DNA of 64,000 nt, taken from NCBI GenBank assembly GCA_905116865.2, contig CAJHNH020008434.1, positions 307,001 through 371,000 of the forward strand, read 5' to 3'. Source of the stretch: Candidula unifasciata (Eukaryota > Mollusca > Gastropoda > Stylommatophora > Geomitridae). Positions 63,614 through 64,000 of this stretch are shown here, piece by piece. Numbering within the stretch: the first letter of the stretch is position 1; each line of letters opens with the position of its first letter. Made by a program: the position numbers and the translations under genes. Below the pieces are notes generated by a model that did not search any database, was not told where the DNA came from, and saw only the letters and a list, made by a program, of their open reading frames with translations.

Positions 63614-63758
63614 GGCGTGACCACAACAGATGTTGAGGACATCAATCGAATGAAGATTAAATGCGATACCGGACATGTCATACATATCGTATCAAATCGC
63701 TTGTTACAGAAGTGTACAGAGCATGTCAAAGGTCACAAACCATGGTGTATATATTTGT

Positions 63759-63764
63759 AATAAA
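63759..63764 (+). terminator. Polyadenylation signal AATAAA of SGSM3
   Basis: AATAAA lies 146 bp after the 15C stop and is followed by a T/GT-rich stretch (ttttgttgtttaaattgtgg), the usual downstream element. This implies a 3' UTR of about 165-175 nt. Confidence 0.7.
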
Positions 63765-64000
63765 TTGAATATTTTGTTGTTTAAATTGTGGTACTATGTG
63801 GAATAATGGGGGAGAGTATAACATAACTGTGCTCCTTGTAGGATATGTGGTGAATGTATACATGTATTAACAGGGGGAAAAAGTGCTGATTTTGTTGCAC
63901 CTGGTATTTTGCCTTATGGCTCTGTCTATTTGTAGAGCGGCTGCTCATTCGCCCAGCGAGATCGTCGCGTAAAGAACGGAACTTGCTAGCTCCAGGAATG

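Overview
The window is intron-rich, repeat-dense animal DNA. It is best explained as a lophotrochozoan invertebrate, probably a gastropod mollusc. That placement rests on the types of non-LTR retrotransposon, the tRNA-derived SINEs and the long poly(dC/dG) tracts; it is an inference, not a proven identity. One host gene occupies nearly everything on the + strand from 4765 to 63613. It is the orthologue of SGSM3 (also called RUTBC3, RabGAP-5 or CIP85), a TBC-SH3-RUN protein. I could place 14 consecutive internal exons plus three mutually similar last exons. All splice junctions are GT-AG and all phases fit. Only the N-terminal ~95 residues of the protein are missing; those exons must lie upstream of the window.

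Gene order. Exons 1-5 (4765-12900) encode the Rab-GAP TBC domain. Exons 6-8 (14961-19850) encode the linker. Exons 9-10 (21252-22639) encode the SH3 domain. Exons 10-14 (22476-29007) encode most of the RUN domain. The C-terminus is then supplied by one of three alternative last exons: 15A (45850-45982), 15B (53636-53771) or 15C (63481-63613). Each has its own acceptor, the same phase, a stop codon and the same HLFSW-type ending. The downstream-most copy resembles vertebrate SGSM3 most and has a nearby AATAAA.

Everything else is flanking or intronic repeat. At the left edge is a 5'-truncated LINE with an intact reverse transcriptase (about 280-3378). It has a TG-rich 3' UTR and a (TTCG)n tail, and a second copy of its tail lies at 26885-27247. 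A second LINE type with a (GAA)n tail lies at 33222-34650, with fragments at 25915-26672 and 37262-37660. About twenty further LINE 3'-end, RT or RNase H relics are scattered through the introns. At least three tRNA-headed SINE families recur many times, along with a (GAA)n-tailed dispersed repeat.

Structurally notable mobile DNA includes: a 579-bp foldback element with a perfect 8-bp target duplication and telomere-like motifs in its core (23825-24403); a SPIN-like hAT fragment inside a 40-bp satellite array (21554-21734); a hAT MITE (47939-48189); a pogo/Tigger-like MITE (36764-36935); and a 2.1-kb solo LTR that splits a SINE with a 5-bp target duplication (43220-45318). An 845-bp segment is duplicated head to tail at 41082-42786. 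Several minisatellites (17, 20, 40, 42 and 77 bp units) and many microsatellites complete the picture. There are no bacterial-type operons, CRISPR arrays or rRNA genes, and I see no free-standing tRNA gene.
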